NCBI RefSeq assembly: GCF_000327385.1
Contig: NW_008709027.1
Location: forward strand, 1,676,632-1,740,631
Source: Lottia gigantea
Taxonomy: Eukaryota > Mollusca > Gastropoda > Lottiidae
Direction of reading: 5' to 3'
Length of the DNA stretch: 64,000 bases
Both the position numbers and the translations under genes were made by a program. The notes beneath the pieces are model-generated. The model made no database searches and was not told where the DNA came from. It saw only the letters and a list, made by a program, of their open reading frames with translations. The stretch's first letter is position 1. Every line of letters starts with the position of its first letter. This document shows, in pieces, positions 23,816-37,600 of the stretch.

Positions 23816-26800
23816 ATTCAAAAAAATTATAAAAGTTTATCTGATTATCAATATAGATGCAACAATTTTAATATTGAAGTCAACTTATTTATTGTTGCAT
23901 TATTCGAGGTTGTTGAAGTAAACGTTTGTTGCTCCAGGAATCTTATTTGAACAACTCCCTCCCCACTTATCCCTAATTTTGCTATCCACGTGGGGCACGA
24001 ACCTCCTCCGCTCATACTCCACACCACACCTCGCCCGTCCCTATTGCTCGTATAATACTTCCCCTACAATTTTGGTCCATTCATAGCTTTGAATAAATGA
24101 TTTGATCTATTAGTCTCTAATTTTATACTATTTGAAAGCGCAAACGCATGGTGAAAAAGTATTTATTGCAATACCGGTCTACCATACTTTTGATACAAAA
24201 ATAATACTTTGTTAAGTTCGACCATAGAAAAAGCTGTGCATACCAAATAAAGTTAAGATTAAATAAACAGGTACGAAATTTTTGGGTGTTGATTTTAGTC
24301 TTGAATATGTACTAGACATATACGGAAATAGCAAAATTCCTTTTAAAATACTTCAAATTAGGAATTTCACTCACTATTTCTATTAATGTCTTTTTTATAT
24401 ATCACAGAGTATCTTAAAATGACGAGTCGTTATTTTAACATTCAAATGCGGATATTTCGAGACATCATGGATTTGAAACCTCAAATTTCGACGGTGAGCT
24501 GTGGACACTATTACTGATTGGCTTTAGCAAAAGTTCAATGCTGCACGGCTCGAGTTTAGATGTCTCCAAATTAATTCAAGTGTAGACCAAAATAGAATTA
24601 TTATTGGAACAATATGTGGTATACCTGTTTACTGATAACCGCTGCGTATTTAGAAGCATTAACGTGTAGGAATGATGAAGGCAGGTTCATTCATTTTGAA
24701 AAAAATATGTCACATGACCATTCGCTCTTTCGACTGTTGGTATTTTAGAATGATTTTTAAATTATGATATGTGTAACCTTTTAACCCATGATCGAAAACA
24801 AAACCAGCCCTGAACTTGTGTCATTTGGGACTCAGATCAGAAAATTGAATTTGGAAAGAGATGTTATTTGAAGAAATGGAGTAAGTTCATAAATGATCTG
24901 ATTTATCAACAATACTTGTTGTCTCCCTTAGAGCTTCTTCTAACATCGTATTTGCAAATGTGGTCTTGATAACTAGAGATACAGATTTAGGGAGATGGGA
25001 GGGTGAAATGGAATGTTCTTGTCGCTCCGCATTTCGCCATGAGTTAAGTACAAGAACGGTGGATACAAAATGACGGCAAATATAAACAATAAATCGAATT
25101 TGTCATTTTATTTATTAGAATTTGATATTTTTTTCCAAAAATGAATATCTGTTAAAAGTTCTATCCTTATACTAATACATATTAGTGACAGTTTGAATTG
25201 ACTTCGAATGTGGAAGTATCGTCATTTTAGTTAATTTCTGGATGTTTGTGAGGTTTCGTTACTGTGCTCTCTGTTCGACTGTTTGACTGTTCTGGTGTTG
25301 TTAAGAACGTGATTGCGGAAACGACCATTACTATATCTCTCCTTTTGTGTACAGTTTTTGTTACCATTGTAAAATTAGTCGTGCTTTTGTCATTAATGTC
25401 AATAGAAGAAGTATTTGTTGTTTTATTAACTGCTTTTTGGAAAATGGTCTGCAAAATCTAACACAAATGGCACTGCTCCACCATTAAAACATTAATAACA
25501 TTATGGATGATTGACGACTTCTGTAACAAAGATATAGTCTGGAAAGAAGCAATCAAGCGAAAATCAATAAAGGGGTCCAATGGCATTAATCGAAATTTTG
25601 GTTAAATTTGGTCCATGAAATCCGATTATCTATATGAGAATAGACGGTATGATAGAGATGGATACCTCGAGCGCAGATTTATGACCTATCGTTAAAATCA
25701 GTCGGTTTCAAACTACGCAATCAGTTTAGCTTGAAGAGAGAACTGCCTTATTAACTTTTTACATTAGAGGGTGTAAGACCATAAAATAAATACAATGATG
25801 GGGTAGCATAAATAAAACATCCAAGCTTTTATCTTCTTGAAAGCAGTTGATGATTAAAAGTTATAGCTTTTGATACGCACTAAAGAAATGTGGCTTGAAA
25901 ATAATTTATGAAGCTGGAATGTCTAATTGACTGTTATATCCAATGGTATATAAATTCTATTTCTATTTTACCAACATGAGATCTTTTCAAAAGACTGAGT
26001 GTGGTACTTCGTTATTAATTAATAGATGTTTCAGATAGGATGCACGCTAGGTCTAGGATTGATGCTCGGTGATTAAATTGCAAAGAAATTCCATCCAACA
26101 ATTCACCTGTTTGATGCCATCAAGTTCAAATTAAATCCAACAATCGAAGATATACAAAAAAAAAAACCAAAACAATTTAACCGTTTGCGATGTATATATA
26201 CACAAACATTTATTTTTGATCCACAACCTTTTAACACGGATTGCATAAACATAATTATTACATATTCCTATTGCTTGGGTAACACGTACGGAGTAAAATA
26301 TCACGTATGCCCGCGCTTCCATGTTGCGTTGCAGACAGGATTCGTATCCCTCATTAAGAATAAAGTCACATAACGACAAATAACAACACTAAATGGTGCA
26401 AAATATGACCGACTGGAAATTCTCTTGACAAGACTGATATGTAACAAAAATCGGTCACCAAATCCGTTCCAAGTGTGCCCAAATCATAAGACAACTACAG
26501 AAGAACTTCAATTGATTTCTTAACCACCGCTTTTGAACTTTTGGGCACATAGTTTGACACTAGTTAGAATACATTAGGTTATTCTTAGTAAGACCTATAC
26601 GCAATAATGTTCAATAACGTAAGGGTCATCGTATCCCGAATATGGGTTTTGACGTCATGGCCTTTTTAACGAAGTATGGCGAATGGGGGCGTTGTTTGGA
26701 CACGAAGGACAAGTAGGACTCCACTGTAGTCAAGGTTATTTTTAGAAATCTTCTTTCTCTCTCCCTTTTGGTCTAGATTTGGAATTTGATGTCTGAAATT

Positions 26801-28961
26801 TCATTATCTTTAAGATTTGGTGAGATAATGAGAGACTTAAATGTGTATACAAGTCAATTTGACGTATTTTGGTTAAAAACTAGTAGTCTATTTTGGCCCA
26901 ATAGAAAAATCACAAAAAATCAAACTCGTCCGAGATATCTTTAATTATGTACACCAAGTTTCGTCAAAATCATTTCAAAACTAAGGCCTCTATCGCCTTC
27001 ACATAAATTTCTTTTATCGTAGTTAACCTAGTCAATGATAAACAACATTTAATCGACAAATCACACCAAAATATATGCATACGTGTGCTTCGTCCAAATA
27101 AGATCAAAAGATAGTATTAATGGAAATAAAACTAACATGAGCATACTATCTTTGTTGGTTTTTTCCTTCAGTAACACTGTAGACTATAATAATGTGTGAG
27201 AACTGGATACATATTAGATTTATTAACTTTGGGTCAGTTAATTAATCTTGTGACGAAGGTTGAATTAGAGGAAAGGTAAAATAAGGTGGGTATGCATTAG
27301 GTGCTTTCGAAACGGCTCCAGTAGAAAGGTCGGTTTGGTCATGCTAATGCTTTTTGCAAGCCGTCACATACAGATTAAAAGAGCAATAATCCATATTACC
27401 ACAAGCCATCTTCACAATGTCAAACTATTACGATTATTTCAAAATAACTTTTGTTTTCAATTTGTATATATTTATGACGGTTTATGACATCATAAAGTCG
27501 GTGCAAAACCATTTCTACTAATTGCACTGTAATAAATGTAAAATTGTTGTATATTATGTGATATGTTAAATACTATTTTCTCAATAACCTACCACTAATG
27601 GAATACTTCGATTATGTGTCAAATTGGGCGAGTTTGATTTTGTCGCCTTCAATTAATAAAAGATTCATATAAATCACAGTAAGTGAGGGTGACAATCCCA
27701 CAGAGAGAGACTTAACAAACGGTTAAATAATTGTAACTTGGTCTAGTTGAGAAAATGAACAATATCTGAAAATCGATCAATAGTTCAAAGGAAAATATGG
27801 CCCTACTTCCAAAATAACAAATAGTTATTATTAATTTACTCTTGATATGATAAATAATATTAGTTTGTTTATTGATTTATGATATGTATTAGGTGGAAAG
27901 TGTAATATTGAGTTCTTGATATTTTATCATCAATGAATGATAGAGACCCTAGCATCACTTAGCCTCACATCTCTATTCTTACTGCCAATCATTCTACTAC
28001 AGTCAGTGCTACTAGACCGTTATATCAAATAGATTGCTGCATGCGTGAGAAAGTCTAATCAAGCAGTTGAGACGAAGATAAAGTCTATTTCTAGTTATTC
28101 CTAACTACAATACAGGTTGAAATGATGACTAAATAAGCAGGTAAGTTACTTTTTACTTATATACTAATGGTTGGTCACTAGTTATATAGGTATATGTTAC
28201 ATACTGTACCAGTATAAAGGTGTTTCACTAAGGTTCATTGTATCTGCTATTTACTTTCGAGAATGTAACTTAATGTGCTTTTGGCATGCAGTACTTCATA
28301 TTGTGTGGTATTTTGAGGTAATGTTTGTGGAAATAAATGCTGATCTGTGGTATAAAACACTCTAGATAATTATTATGAAGTCATAATAAAGCACGTGTTT
28401 GGTACTACTATTCAATCAATAGACAATAAGAAAGAAATGTATTCTTTATCATGTAATAACTGGTTTATATCAGATAGAAGACATCTCAATTATAAAACTT
28501 TATTTTCAGCCTGACCTTCAACTATTTAAAAATCGGTATATTTTAAAACGATTAACGATACTTCATAACATACATGCCTGTTAAATACGTCAGCAAACTA
28601 GAAATTATTCTTATCATGTATGTTTTAAACATGTTCTCAAAATACACACTTTAATATGCAAACATAATTATCATACCTGGATATTTTGCTCTATGTTAAA
28701 ATCATTTTTATTTTATGCCACGTTCCTTTAAATGGTCTCTAGATTACCTTATCGGAAGGTGGCAAATGTAACTGCATCATTTACTTCGTTTAAATTCAAT
28801 CTATTCAAGTCATTTCAAACAACAGATTTCGATTCTTCTTATACGTACACAATGGTGTCTGACTAGGCACTTTAATGCTAAGGTGTTATTATCTTTCCCC
28901 CTTGATCATTATCAAAGGGTTGTGCTCGCTGGTCAGTAATTGTATTACAATACCACATTCT

Positions 28962-29002
28962 CCCGAATGTGGCACTATATTCAATGTTGTGCCACATTCG
29001 GG
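28962..29002. other. perfect 14-bp inverted repeat (hairpin)
   Basis: CCCGAATGTGGCAC at 28962-28975 is the exact reverse complement of GTGCCACATTCGGG at 28989-29002, with a 13-base spacer. A further overlapping palindrome (ccacattctcccgaatgtgg) begins at about 28953. It could be a transposon end, a cruciform or an RNA stem-loop; nothing else shows its role. Confidence 0.7.
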
Positions 29003-29317
29003 TTAAGAAAGTTTATTTTTTCCGACTCGTGTTATCCATGTGTTGCTTCGAGAAGGGGGGGGGGGGGAGTAATACACATCCTTCAAATAACACGTTCTGA
29101 TGAGTAAATAAAAAAGAATCAAGGGATTTGGTCGTTGAATACGAACAAGCTTCAGTTTTAAATTGTCACGAGTCATTGAAATGAATCTGGCATCTAACCC
29201 CTCAGGTAACAGACAGATAATTTCCGTCATTACCTCCTCTGACGTCACCTTCCCTCTGATCTCGTTGATTGAAATTAAATATTCTATTATTGAAGCAAAC
29301 TTAGCAAATTTTTGCAC
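29003..29317 (-). mobile_element. possible Ty1/copia-type gag fossil fragment
   Basis: The minus-strand frame has SINEIRGKVTSEEVMTEI followed by LLPEGLDARF. This resembles the helical UBN2-type capsid region of copia retrotransposons, where 'LLxSLPxxYD' follows such a helix. It is a short isolated relic; no LTRs or pol region were recognised. Chance resemblance is possible. Confidence 0.25.
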
Positions 29318-30050
29318 TCCGATTATGCATTTTTTTCAAAAGGTGAAGGCTAGATCTGACCTTTGACATAAGAACCGACCAGAGAGCAATGTGTTTCATT
29401 TAATTCACTTAGTTGAGGAAATAATCTGTCGATGAAATATCGGTCTGAAAGCCTACCTGAAAATATGAGACGTTTCAGTGGTCAGCCAGAGTAACTTGAA
29501 TTGATGAATTAACAGCATACTTGTATTGTTGATTCAATATCATCGAGGACCCTTTACTACAGTAAACAACTCGTCGTTTCGAGAGTATATTGATATTAAT
29601 AATACTTCAATGATTATTTTAGATCTTTATCGGTGTTATCAATTGATTCCCAGGAAATCAGCATTACAACTAGCAGCTTAAGCTTTCCTCTCGAGATTAG
29701 CGAATAGGAAATTCTTGTTTATCGTCTGCTATCTCGTATTTCGATTCTACAGTAATACCTCTACAAGTTTCGCACATTAGAAAATCCTAACTTTCCCATC
29801 AATAACTTTTCAATAAAAAATAAGCGCTAAAAGCTTTCGCAGAAGTATTTATATATGTGGGGAAATGTGTCAAAGACAAATCAACACAATTGTCATTAGA
29901 GCTAATTGTTTTAAAGAAAAATAAACGAAATGTGTCATTTAATATATTAAACAGGTTTTCAATTTAAACAATTTATTGAAAACAAATAAGAGAAACAGAG
30001 AGTACCGGTACATTTAAATTACACCGCATAAACAATTTTTTCTTAAAACT

Positions 30051-30370
30051 CGATGGTGGCTCAGTGAGTTAGACGCTTGCTCGCTAACCTAGAGGTCCAG
30101 GGTTCAATCAATCGAGTTAATACCTTCGGATTTTTCAACCCGGTTTCCCCCTGTCAGTGATGCAGGTAAGAGGGGCTGACATGGAAAAAGAGTCTAGCCG
30201 TTCGAATGGGACAATAAACCGAGGCCCCGTGTGCTACAGGCTATGCACGTTAAAGATCCCTCGACAGTTGGAAATCAGTTTTTGATAGAACACGAGATAC
30301 TTATGACGTGCAGATGAAATGTCTGTCTGGAAAAGAACAATATGACATTCTCCCTGGTGGTTAAGTCTAT
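30051..30370 (+). mobile_element. tRNA-derived SINE, copy 1
   Basis: The tRNA-like head has a box A region (TGGCTCAGTGAGTTAGACG, from 30057) and a box B-like GGTTCAATC at 30111. A conserved body follows, containing cccggtttccccctgtcagt, gggacaataaaccgaggccc and gcacgttaaagatccctcg. The same body occurs inverted at 38835-39180, which fixes it as a family. The style fits molluscan SINEs with a conserved central domain; the exact family name was not checked. Confidence 0.88.
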
Positions 30371-30812
30371 AATAATTTTAAATATTAAATTAAGGCATTA
30401 TTAATTTTGTCGTGTCTTGAAATAGACGTGGTTTGTCAAGGGATAATGAAGGTCAAATTGGTTACAATTGATTTTTACCGACGGAGTGTGTTCTTCAATT
30501 ATTTTCCATTAGTAAACGTTAAAAGTAAAATTTACATGTAACTGGAAACAGACCAACACTTTAATGAGTTATCTAATTATCTTCAACACCATCAATTTGT
30601 ACGTTAACTCTCAACCTTTTCCTTATTAGGTATTTTCAACTTCAATTGCTTTAGATTGATAAACCTTGGAATTGTTGCAGATTTATCATCTACACTCAAT
30701 GATTGTTTTACCAAAATTGTTGGTTATGTTCTACCAAAATATATCTATATTTGGACAGACAGAATATTTGAAAAGAAAAGACATTATTGTCTGGAGTTGC
30801 CGTTTTAACATT

Positions 30813-30881
30813 ATTTTAATTGTATGACACTGAATATTTTAATTGTATGACACTGAATATTTTAATTGTATGACACTGAAT
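30813..30881. repeat. 23-bp unit in three perfect tandem copies
   Basis: The unit begins attttaattgtatgacactg and is 23 bp long. Three identical copies imply recent slippage or duplication. Confidence 0.9.
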
Positions 30882-31321
30882 ATTGTTGGGGTATGTTACC
30901 TATCTGAATGGCATAAATGATTATGCAGGTTAAACTGTAATAAATTGATTTTTATGTGAATTGTAGATCCAGAAATCGGTCGGTTGCAATAATTTGAACA
31001 ATTATTGAACATTTAAGTCTTGATTTTGTCAGTATGGAACGAGATTGAATAATATTTTAAATTTTTGATATATAAAAACTTCATTGGCCATGATAGAGTA
31101 TGTATGTTTTGAACAAAATGAATATGTGACTGATTACAATTTGCCATGCTATTCTCATTTGTTGTTGAACAGCCAACTACAGATTGTCCACAGAGACATC
31201 ATAACGTAGTTGGTCAGAAAATAACACTAGTATACTATAAAGCATGTCGAATATACCTATATTGTACAAACATGTTGACTTTACAGTAATGTACCTATCT
31301 TTGGAACAGCCTTGTGGTTAT

Positions 31322-31945
31322 CAAGCATACTTTATTATATGATTGTCAAACCAAACTATCAAAGCATGCTATATCATATGATTGTCAAACCAAACTATCA
31401 AAGCATGCTTTATTATATGATTGTCAACCATATTATATGATTGTCAAACCAAACTTTCAAAGTATGCTTTATTATATGATTGTCAAACCAAACTATCAAA
31501 GCATGCTTAATTATAATTGTCAAACTAAAAAAGCAAAGCATACTTTATTATATTGATTGTCAAACCAAACTATCAAAGTATACTTTATTATATGATTGTC
31601 AAACCAAACTATCAAAGTATACTTTATTATATGATTGTCAAACCAAACTATCAAAGCATGCTTTATTATATGATTGTCAACCATATTATATGATTGTCAA
31701 ACCAAACTTTCAAAGTATGCTTTATTATATGATTGTCAAGCCAAACTATCAAAGCATGCTTAATTATAATTGTCAAACTAAAAAAGCAAAGCATACTTTA
31801 TTATATGATTGTCAAACCAAACTATCAAAGTATACTTTATTATATGATTGTCAAACCAAACTATCAAAGTATACTTTATTATATTGATTGTCAAACCAAA
31901 CTATCGAAGTATACTTTATTATATGATTGTCAAACCAAACTATTG
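31322..31945. repeat. 39-bp tandem array with 253-bp higher-order repeat
   Basis: The unit of about 39 bp contains gattgtcaaaccaaactatc and then a 'aaagcatgctttattat'-like half. A block including shortened and variant units recurs with a 253-bp period (for example 31480 and 31733). Open frames here are by-products of the repeat. No gene. Confidence 0.93.
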
Positions 31946-31959
31946 GCTCATATGTAATT

Positions 31960-34569
31960 CAACACCTCTCCATCAAATATTACTATTGAACTTTGGTATG
32001 TAATGTTTATGCAAGGCATTCAGCATATTTTTTTGCCTAAGCTGTGCTTTAACGATTGCTTTTTATTCAATAATAAGGCTTTTTGTTTGAAAGAAAGAAA
32101 GAAAAAAAAACACAATACAAAGTCATTGATTTGTAAGTATAAAATCATCGAGGGTCAACTATTATTTATTAGCCACAATTGTTTGTTAAGGTTGAAGAGA
32201 TCACACTGTTTGAAGAGATGGGACAACATTTTTAACTGTTGTCTTGTGGGAATAGTTAGCTTCGAGATACAAGTTTTAGAAAAGCAATTTGTGTACAATG
32301 AAATAAGCCAGTGAGAGTTAATGTTTTGTCACAGAAGCTTACATCTAATTTTACACTCTTATTAATAAAACATGAATTACTTGACATTATATTCTTAACG
32401 TTTCTTTAAAAACATTTGTAGGAAAATTTGTCTTGTCATCTTTTCTTTAACACATACATCTCATGGAGTTAATTGACTATTGGTATTTTGACAAGTTTGA
32501 TAATCGATAAGAACTCAAGGCTAGTTTTTATCACATACTTCCACAAACCTTTTATAAAATAACTTACAATTTAATTACTCCTATTATGCATTTTACAAGT
32601 TATCTGAATTACGTCGTGAGACATGATGTGATAAAAAATTTAAACGCCAAGTACACCATTGGAATTCTTAGATAAGAAAAAGCAATTCCCAAAAGACGCT
32701 GGAATCATGAAAGACTGAGAAAGTCATAAATAAAAGCTCGTATCACACCTAAAAGGTTTCCAACAGTCTATAGAGTAGGGTGATGTGGAATCTGTAATCT
32801 AAGCAGACATGTTGGCACGATCAGCAGTGACACTTTTAACATCTGGTGGACAATGTTTTAACATTCAATATTTATACTGCTAGAATAAAGAATTTACTGG
32901 TAGAGAGGTAAGTTCTTATCATAATATTCAACTCGCATCTTTTTTTCACTGATTTGATGCCAACTTACTGATAGTACTGAGGAAGAATTGAACTAATTTA
33001 AGATAGAACTAAAGGTAGACTAGAGGTTTGATATTAACGTTCGACGACTAATGGAATGTTATAACATACCAAGATGAATTTCTTTAATATTCTCACCATC
33101 TGTTCTATAGTGTTTATTTATTAGATTCACTCGAAAAACCTGAATTTGTTGATGTAACACAGTAGGTAAATGTTTTTTATCTTACTGAGCCAAAATCAGG
33201 TGGTACATGGTTAGTCTGCAAGGTAATTTTAAACTGAAGATCTATTTATTGTATGGTTTACAGTTTAAAACAAGTTAAGTGTAACCTAGTAAGTAATAAT
33301 TTTATATTCACGCGTATAATTCATATCATTATAATTACCCTGTTTACATCATTGACTAGTAATTAATCTCATTCAATTACTTCAGGTTTAATTAATTCTT
33401 AGGTTAACTACTGGTATTCCAATAAATCCTGGCTTAACTACTACTACTGTAATAACTATCTCAGATTTATTATTATATGTATCAAAGTATTGGTAGAATT
33501 ACTCTAATTCTCTAGAATAATATACTGTTAATGGCGACCATACGCCTAGCACATCACTACTTCCTATCATAACTTGGAGATTTGTAAAATATGGCTTGAT
33601 TTTTGCATTTGATTTTCAGTGTATCAGATTTATAATATTGCTTATGTATTTTAAATTGATTTTTGTTATACCATGTATTGTATGGGCGTTGATATTGGAC
33701 ATCTTTAAGTCATGTTTGCTCTTTTGATGAGTAAAGCCGAGATGCCCTGTCAGTGCCACAGACAGTCTTATAATCAATTGTGTTGGACGAAGAAGTATGT
33801 CATGTAGATGACGACACGAGTCAGCACGTGTTTATACTTTTAAGTCGCACTAGTGTACTACTTCCAGTTATAAACTACTTCCAGTTATTATTGTATTTAG
33901 TTTTTTTTTTTCCAATAAATTTGCAATAAAATATTTTTTGTATTATAAAATAACTTGTATAAATTTATATTTTCTTTCATTGGCTATTTAATGCTCAGAT
34001 AGAAAATTTGTATGTATCATCATGTTTTTCTTAGAAGGCATAGATGCCACAAAGCGCTTACTCTGTCCGCGGATACACAATTTCGTCATTAATGCCCATA
34101 TTTTGAATGACTTTATATAGCTATTTGACACACACCATTGGCTTTACCGGCTTCTGGATTTATGAATTGCGATTTGTATAAGTGCATATTCGTTTTCTTC
34201 TGGTTGTTGTAAATTTATCACTAATAAGTAGTTCAAAGCGTGTACTATGCCAGGTTCTGTTTCGATTTGTCATTAATACTGACAATATTGATAAAATGTC
34301 TCATAACAATGTTATACTATGATTTTACTGTATTATTTCCATGTGTAATGCATACAAGTATGACATTGTTAGTGTAGTGGTATTCAATGCAGTACATGTA
34401 GTATGTACATGTATATAGGCCAAATCAGAATGAAGGAATAATGGATATTAAGATTACCACAATAGAGTTGAATAACGTATATATATTTATAAAATACAAT
34501 ATCGACTTGTCTAATGTGTTCCGATAAAGAAAAATTATTCAAGTAAATTTTGTCTATTCTTTATTACAG
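31960..34569. other. upstream region of gene B; possible 5' UTR exon
   Basis: No coding exon recognised. Because gene B's first coding exon starts after an acceptor (34568-34569), an upstream untranslated exon is expected. A strong donor, GAGAG|GTAAGTTC, at 32907/32908 is the best candidate for its end; its start cannot be set. A similar CAG|GTAAGTT lies at 28140/28141. Confidence 0.35.
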
Positions 34570-34653
34570 ACATGCTATCTTCTACAGTCTAAACTATGGC
34601 GGTGTTCTTTTTACAGTTCTTAATCTTGGTAACATCGGGCTATTTTATCAATG
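34570..34653 (+). CDS. gene B exon 1: 5' UTR tail and signal peptide
   Basis: The acceptor ttattacag ends at 34569. After 26 untranslated bases, ATG at 34596 opens MAVFFLQFLILVTSGYFIN, a clear signal peptide, and the exon ends in phase 1 at a gtaagt donor. No other ATG in the exon starts a longer frame. Phase 1 fits exon 2. Confidence 0.88.
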
Positions 34654-37600
34654 GTAAGTACAATATATATAGTTTTGATATTTGCTGTTGTATTCAATAA
34701 TGCAATTGTCTCTTTCTGATCCTATATTTTCACTAATCTGCCACCTTATCTGAATCGTTTAGTTTAACTAAAGGAATTCCCGAGGCGTACTTCAACTGTT
34801 ATGATTATTTAAAACACTGTAAGGAAACATAGGAAATGCAACATGAAATAATTAAGCGTTTATAAATACTAACCCTTCAATAATTTATAGTTATTCAGAA
34901 TATTGTAATTCGTTTCCAAGTTGCATGATGTAACTCTTTTGTTATTCAATAAAAACCGTAGAACGTTTTTGCTAGTAAAGTCGTTGCAGTCGTTGATTGA
35001 ACTTAAAGAGCATCTCTAGGAAGAAATTACTTTATTATGCAATTTGAATCATTTTCCAATCGTACTTAATTAATGGATGCTTTCCTTATTAATGTATATT
35101 TTAACTACCATTATTGCTATCTGAAGTAACTGAATGTAAAGTACTGACTATCAAAAGAATTGGTACTTAAGTTTATACATGGTAATCATTTATAATAGGC
35201 TTTCAAACTCACATTGTTGGTACATGTACTTTGGATAAGTAATGAGTATTGAGTACCTCATAGAAACAGATTTCACAGAATTTTTACATTCTTTTCCGGA
35301 ATGACAGATCTTTTCAGGTGGTACAAAATACTCCCTCGAACTGGGAATATACACAAAGAATTATTACAACAGTTCCTAGAAATATGGAATCCCGTGAATG
35401 TTACAAATAGTATAATTATGTACCGTTGCTTAAGAAGTATTCAGTGACTTTGCTTGTCCTATTGAACAATTATTTTAGAAGTAATCTTAACATCAAGCTC
35501 TTATATCACAACTCCTCAATCTAACAAGTTGTCAATAATTCTAATTCAAATTCTAGCGTAAAATATGAACCTCTACAATAGAATCATAGATAGGTCACAT
35601 AGTAAGAACCTCAGGAGCGCGTGGTGTCATTAACTCTGTAGCTTTGTCACTGAACCTCCTCCAGACTCCTTAAAGGGGCATCTGCTTTTTTGTAATACAT
35701 TTCCATTATCAAAAACGTCGTAAATTACGTCAAAATATTTCTAAAGTATGCTATTTATATCCCTGTATCTACTTGATCAGGCTGAATTTGTTTTAAAAGG
35801 GTTTATTATAAATTGAGAGTACTAATTGTTAATTAAGCAGTTTTACCTAGTTTCGGTGATTGGCTTTATAATGGATCGTTATATTTAATTGAAATCTTTA
35901 GAAAACGTAGGAGAAATGTTATTTCTCTACAATTAAGCATTTATTTCACTTAAATCAGTACAGTAGTTTTCTAACAGAAAAAAAAGCATAACGAACATCA
36001 AAAGTTTATGTAACCTTTTACGTAAAAATTCGGCGTTAAAAAATTAACGGCTGGATTATTTTGGTTAAGACTTTCCGATACGTTTCTTTAGATTTTGGTT
36101 TACAGTTTTCACAAATTTGAGCAAGATTATTTTCGCACTGCAGAAAAGAGCGGAATGTTTCTTTAATAAATTGAATATAAATGCAACCATAGACGGTTGC
36201 TAATGCCCTTCTATCCCTAGTGACTTTGTGTCTGCCACAAAAGGCTGCTATGGTCTACACATTAATAGTACTGTCTGAGTAAATATTAAGTTGAATCTGA
36301 TTCAAACAGTTTTTCTGTCAATTTAGATATAGTCGGGCGATATGTTGTGTATCGCGATATTGATAATTTTTTATCACGATAGGTTCAAATATCGTGTCAT
36401 AGCAATTTTCAGGAAATAAACTCTATATAACGTTATAAAGTATCTCGTCTATTGTTTCTGCTTAAAAGTATTTGAAAACTGGCCCATTAGGCCCAAGATC
36501 ACAATGTCAAATTTTGATGTTGGCATGACAAAGTAAGCCAAGTAATTTGGCAATGAGGCACAATTATACTTTCGTCTACCAAACCCAAGGGTACCTAGTG
36601 TTGCATTGTCATTGTTATGTATATAATGCACATTGCGATATCATTCCCTCATCAAACTGTAGCGTTTACCAAAATGCAAGAGTGTGAGATTGATGTGCTG
36701 TAACACGAAAAGAACACAACAATGACCAGTGCATTGTAGGGAGGGGCTGAAAGGTTGGATTTCTGAATTCTGACCAACCTTCATAAAGGTTGTCAGGTTC
36801 ACTAAATGACAATAGACTTACTTGCGACTCAATGAAACTACATAGCCCAGCATCATTGAAAGTAATTGTCTTATGGCAAGCCTTTAAGGACGCATGTTAC
36901 ATATTTTATAAATGGTTTCCAAATGGTAATTTTGGCTCATTTTTTAAAAAAATAATACCAAAAGTGTTTCGAAAACTGATCAGAATAAAATTACCTACTG
37001 AATTTAAGAATAAATTGAATTGCACGTTTAGTTCTGCCTAAATCTCTTGATATCGTCTTTTTTAAGATGTCACGAAATATGTATAATATCGCAACGATAT
37101 ACCGGTATAAGAAAAATGTTATATGGATTGTTTGTTTTTTTTTTAATAGGCCTACTGACTTTTTCGATAATATCGTAATATCGCCCAACTATAGACTGAG
37201 TTACTCGTAACAAATTGACTGAACTGAAATTTAATAGCGATGAAGTGAAGTAATAGAATGTAATTTATTATATTATTAACCGCTTCAACAGTAAAATAAT
37301 ATGGTTGATCTTGACCTCGAGATTTATTCACACCCTGCAGGTCAATTCTTACCCCTCATACATTAGTTATTATAAAACAGATGCAACATAAACTAGCAGA
37401 TTAATTAGATACCCATCTGTTCTAATTAATTATCTCAGATTTATCATTCTTTTCAAGGTCCATCTTGTGCCAGAGCTGGACTTGAAGTTTAATATCCTCG
37501 TTAGATCTATCTGATATTTACAGGTCTCATGATTTATCAGATAGAAACATGTTGGCGTATACATATCTTTTAATATTCACAAAATCAGTTGTATTTTTAT

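Larger units (their letters stand above)
23816..30050. other. intergenic, mostly featureless
   Basis: AT-rich spacer. Notable spots: a C-rich stretch at 23950-24070, a dispersed-repeat remnant near 26900-27060 sharing caccaagtttcgtcaaaat with 2340, a perfect hairpin at 28962-29002, a poly-G run near 29056 and a retroelement-like frame at 29003-29317. No confident host gene. Confidence 0.55.

Noticed and set aside
30051-30120. A genuine tRNA gene
   Set aside because: Box A and box B are present, but the cloverleaf is not completed and the SINE body follows; the same unit recurs at 39180.
31314-31957. Several overlapping open frames with YDCQTKLSK-like repeats
   Set aside because: By-products of the 39-bp tandem array.
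35620-35680. Possible last exon of the nested gene (minus strand, after tttaag)
   Set aside because: The phase would fit and a short frame follows, but the sequence has no motif and the acceptor is weak.
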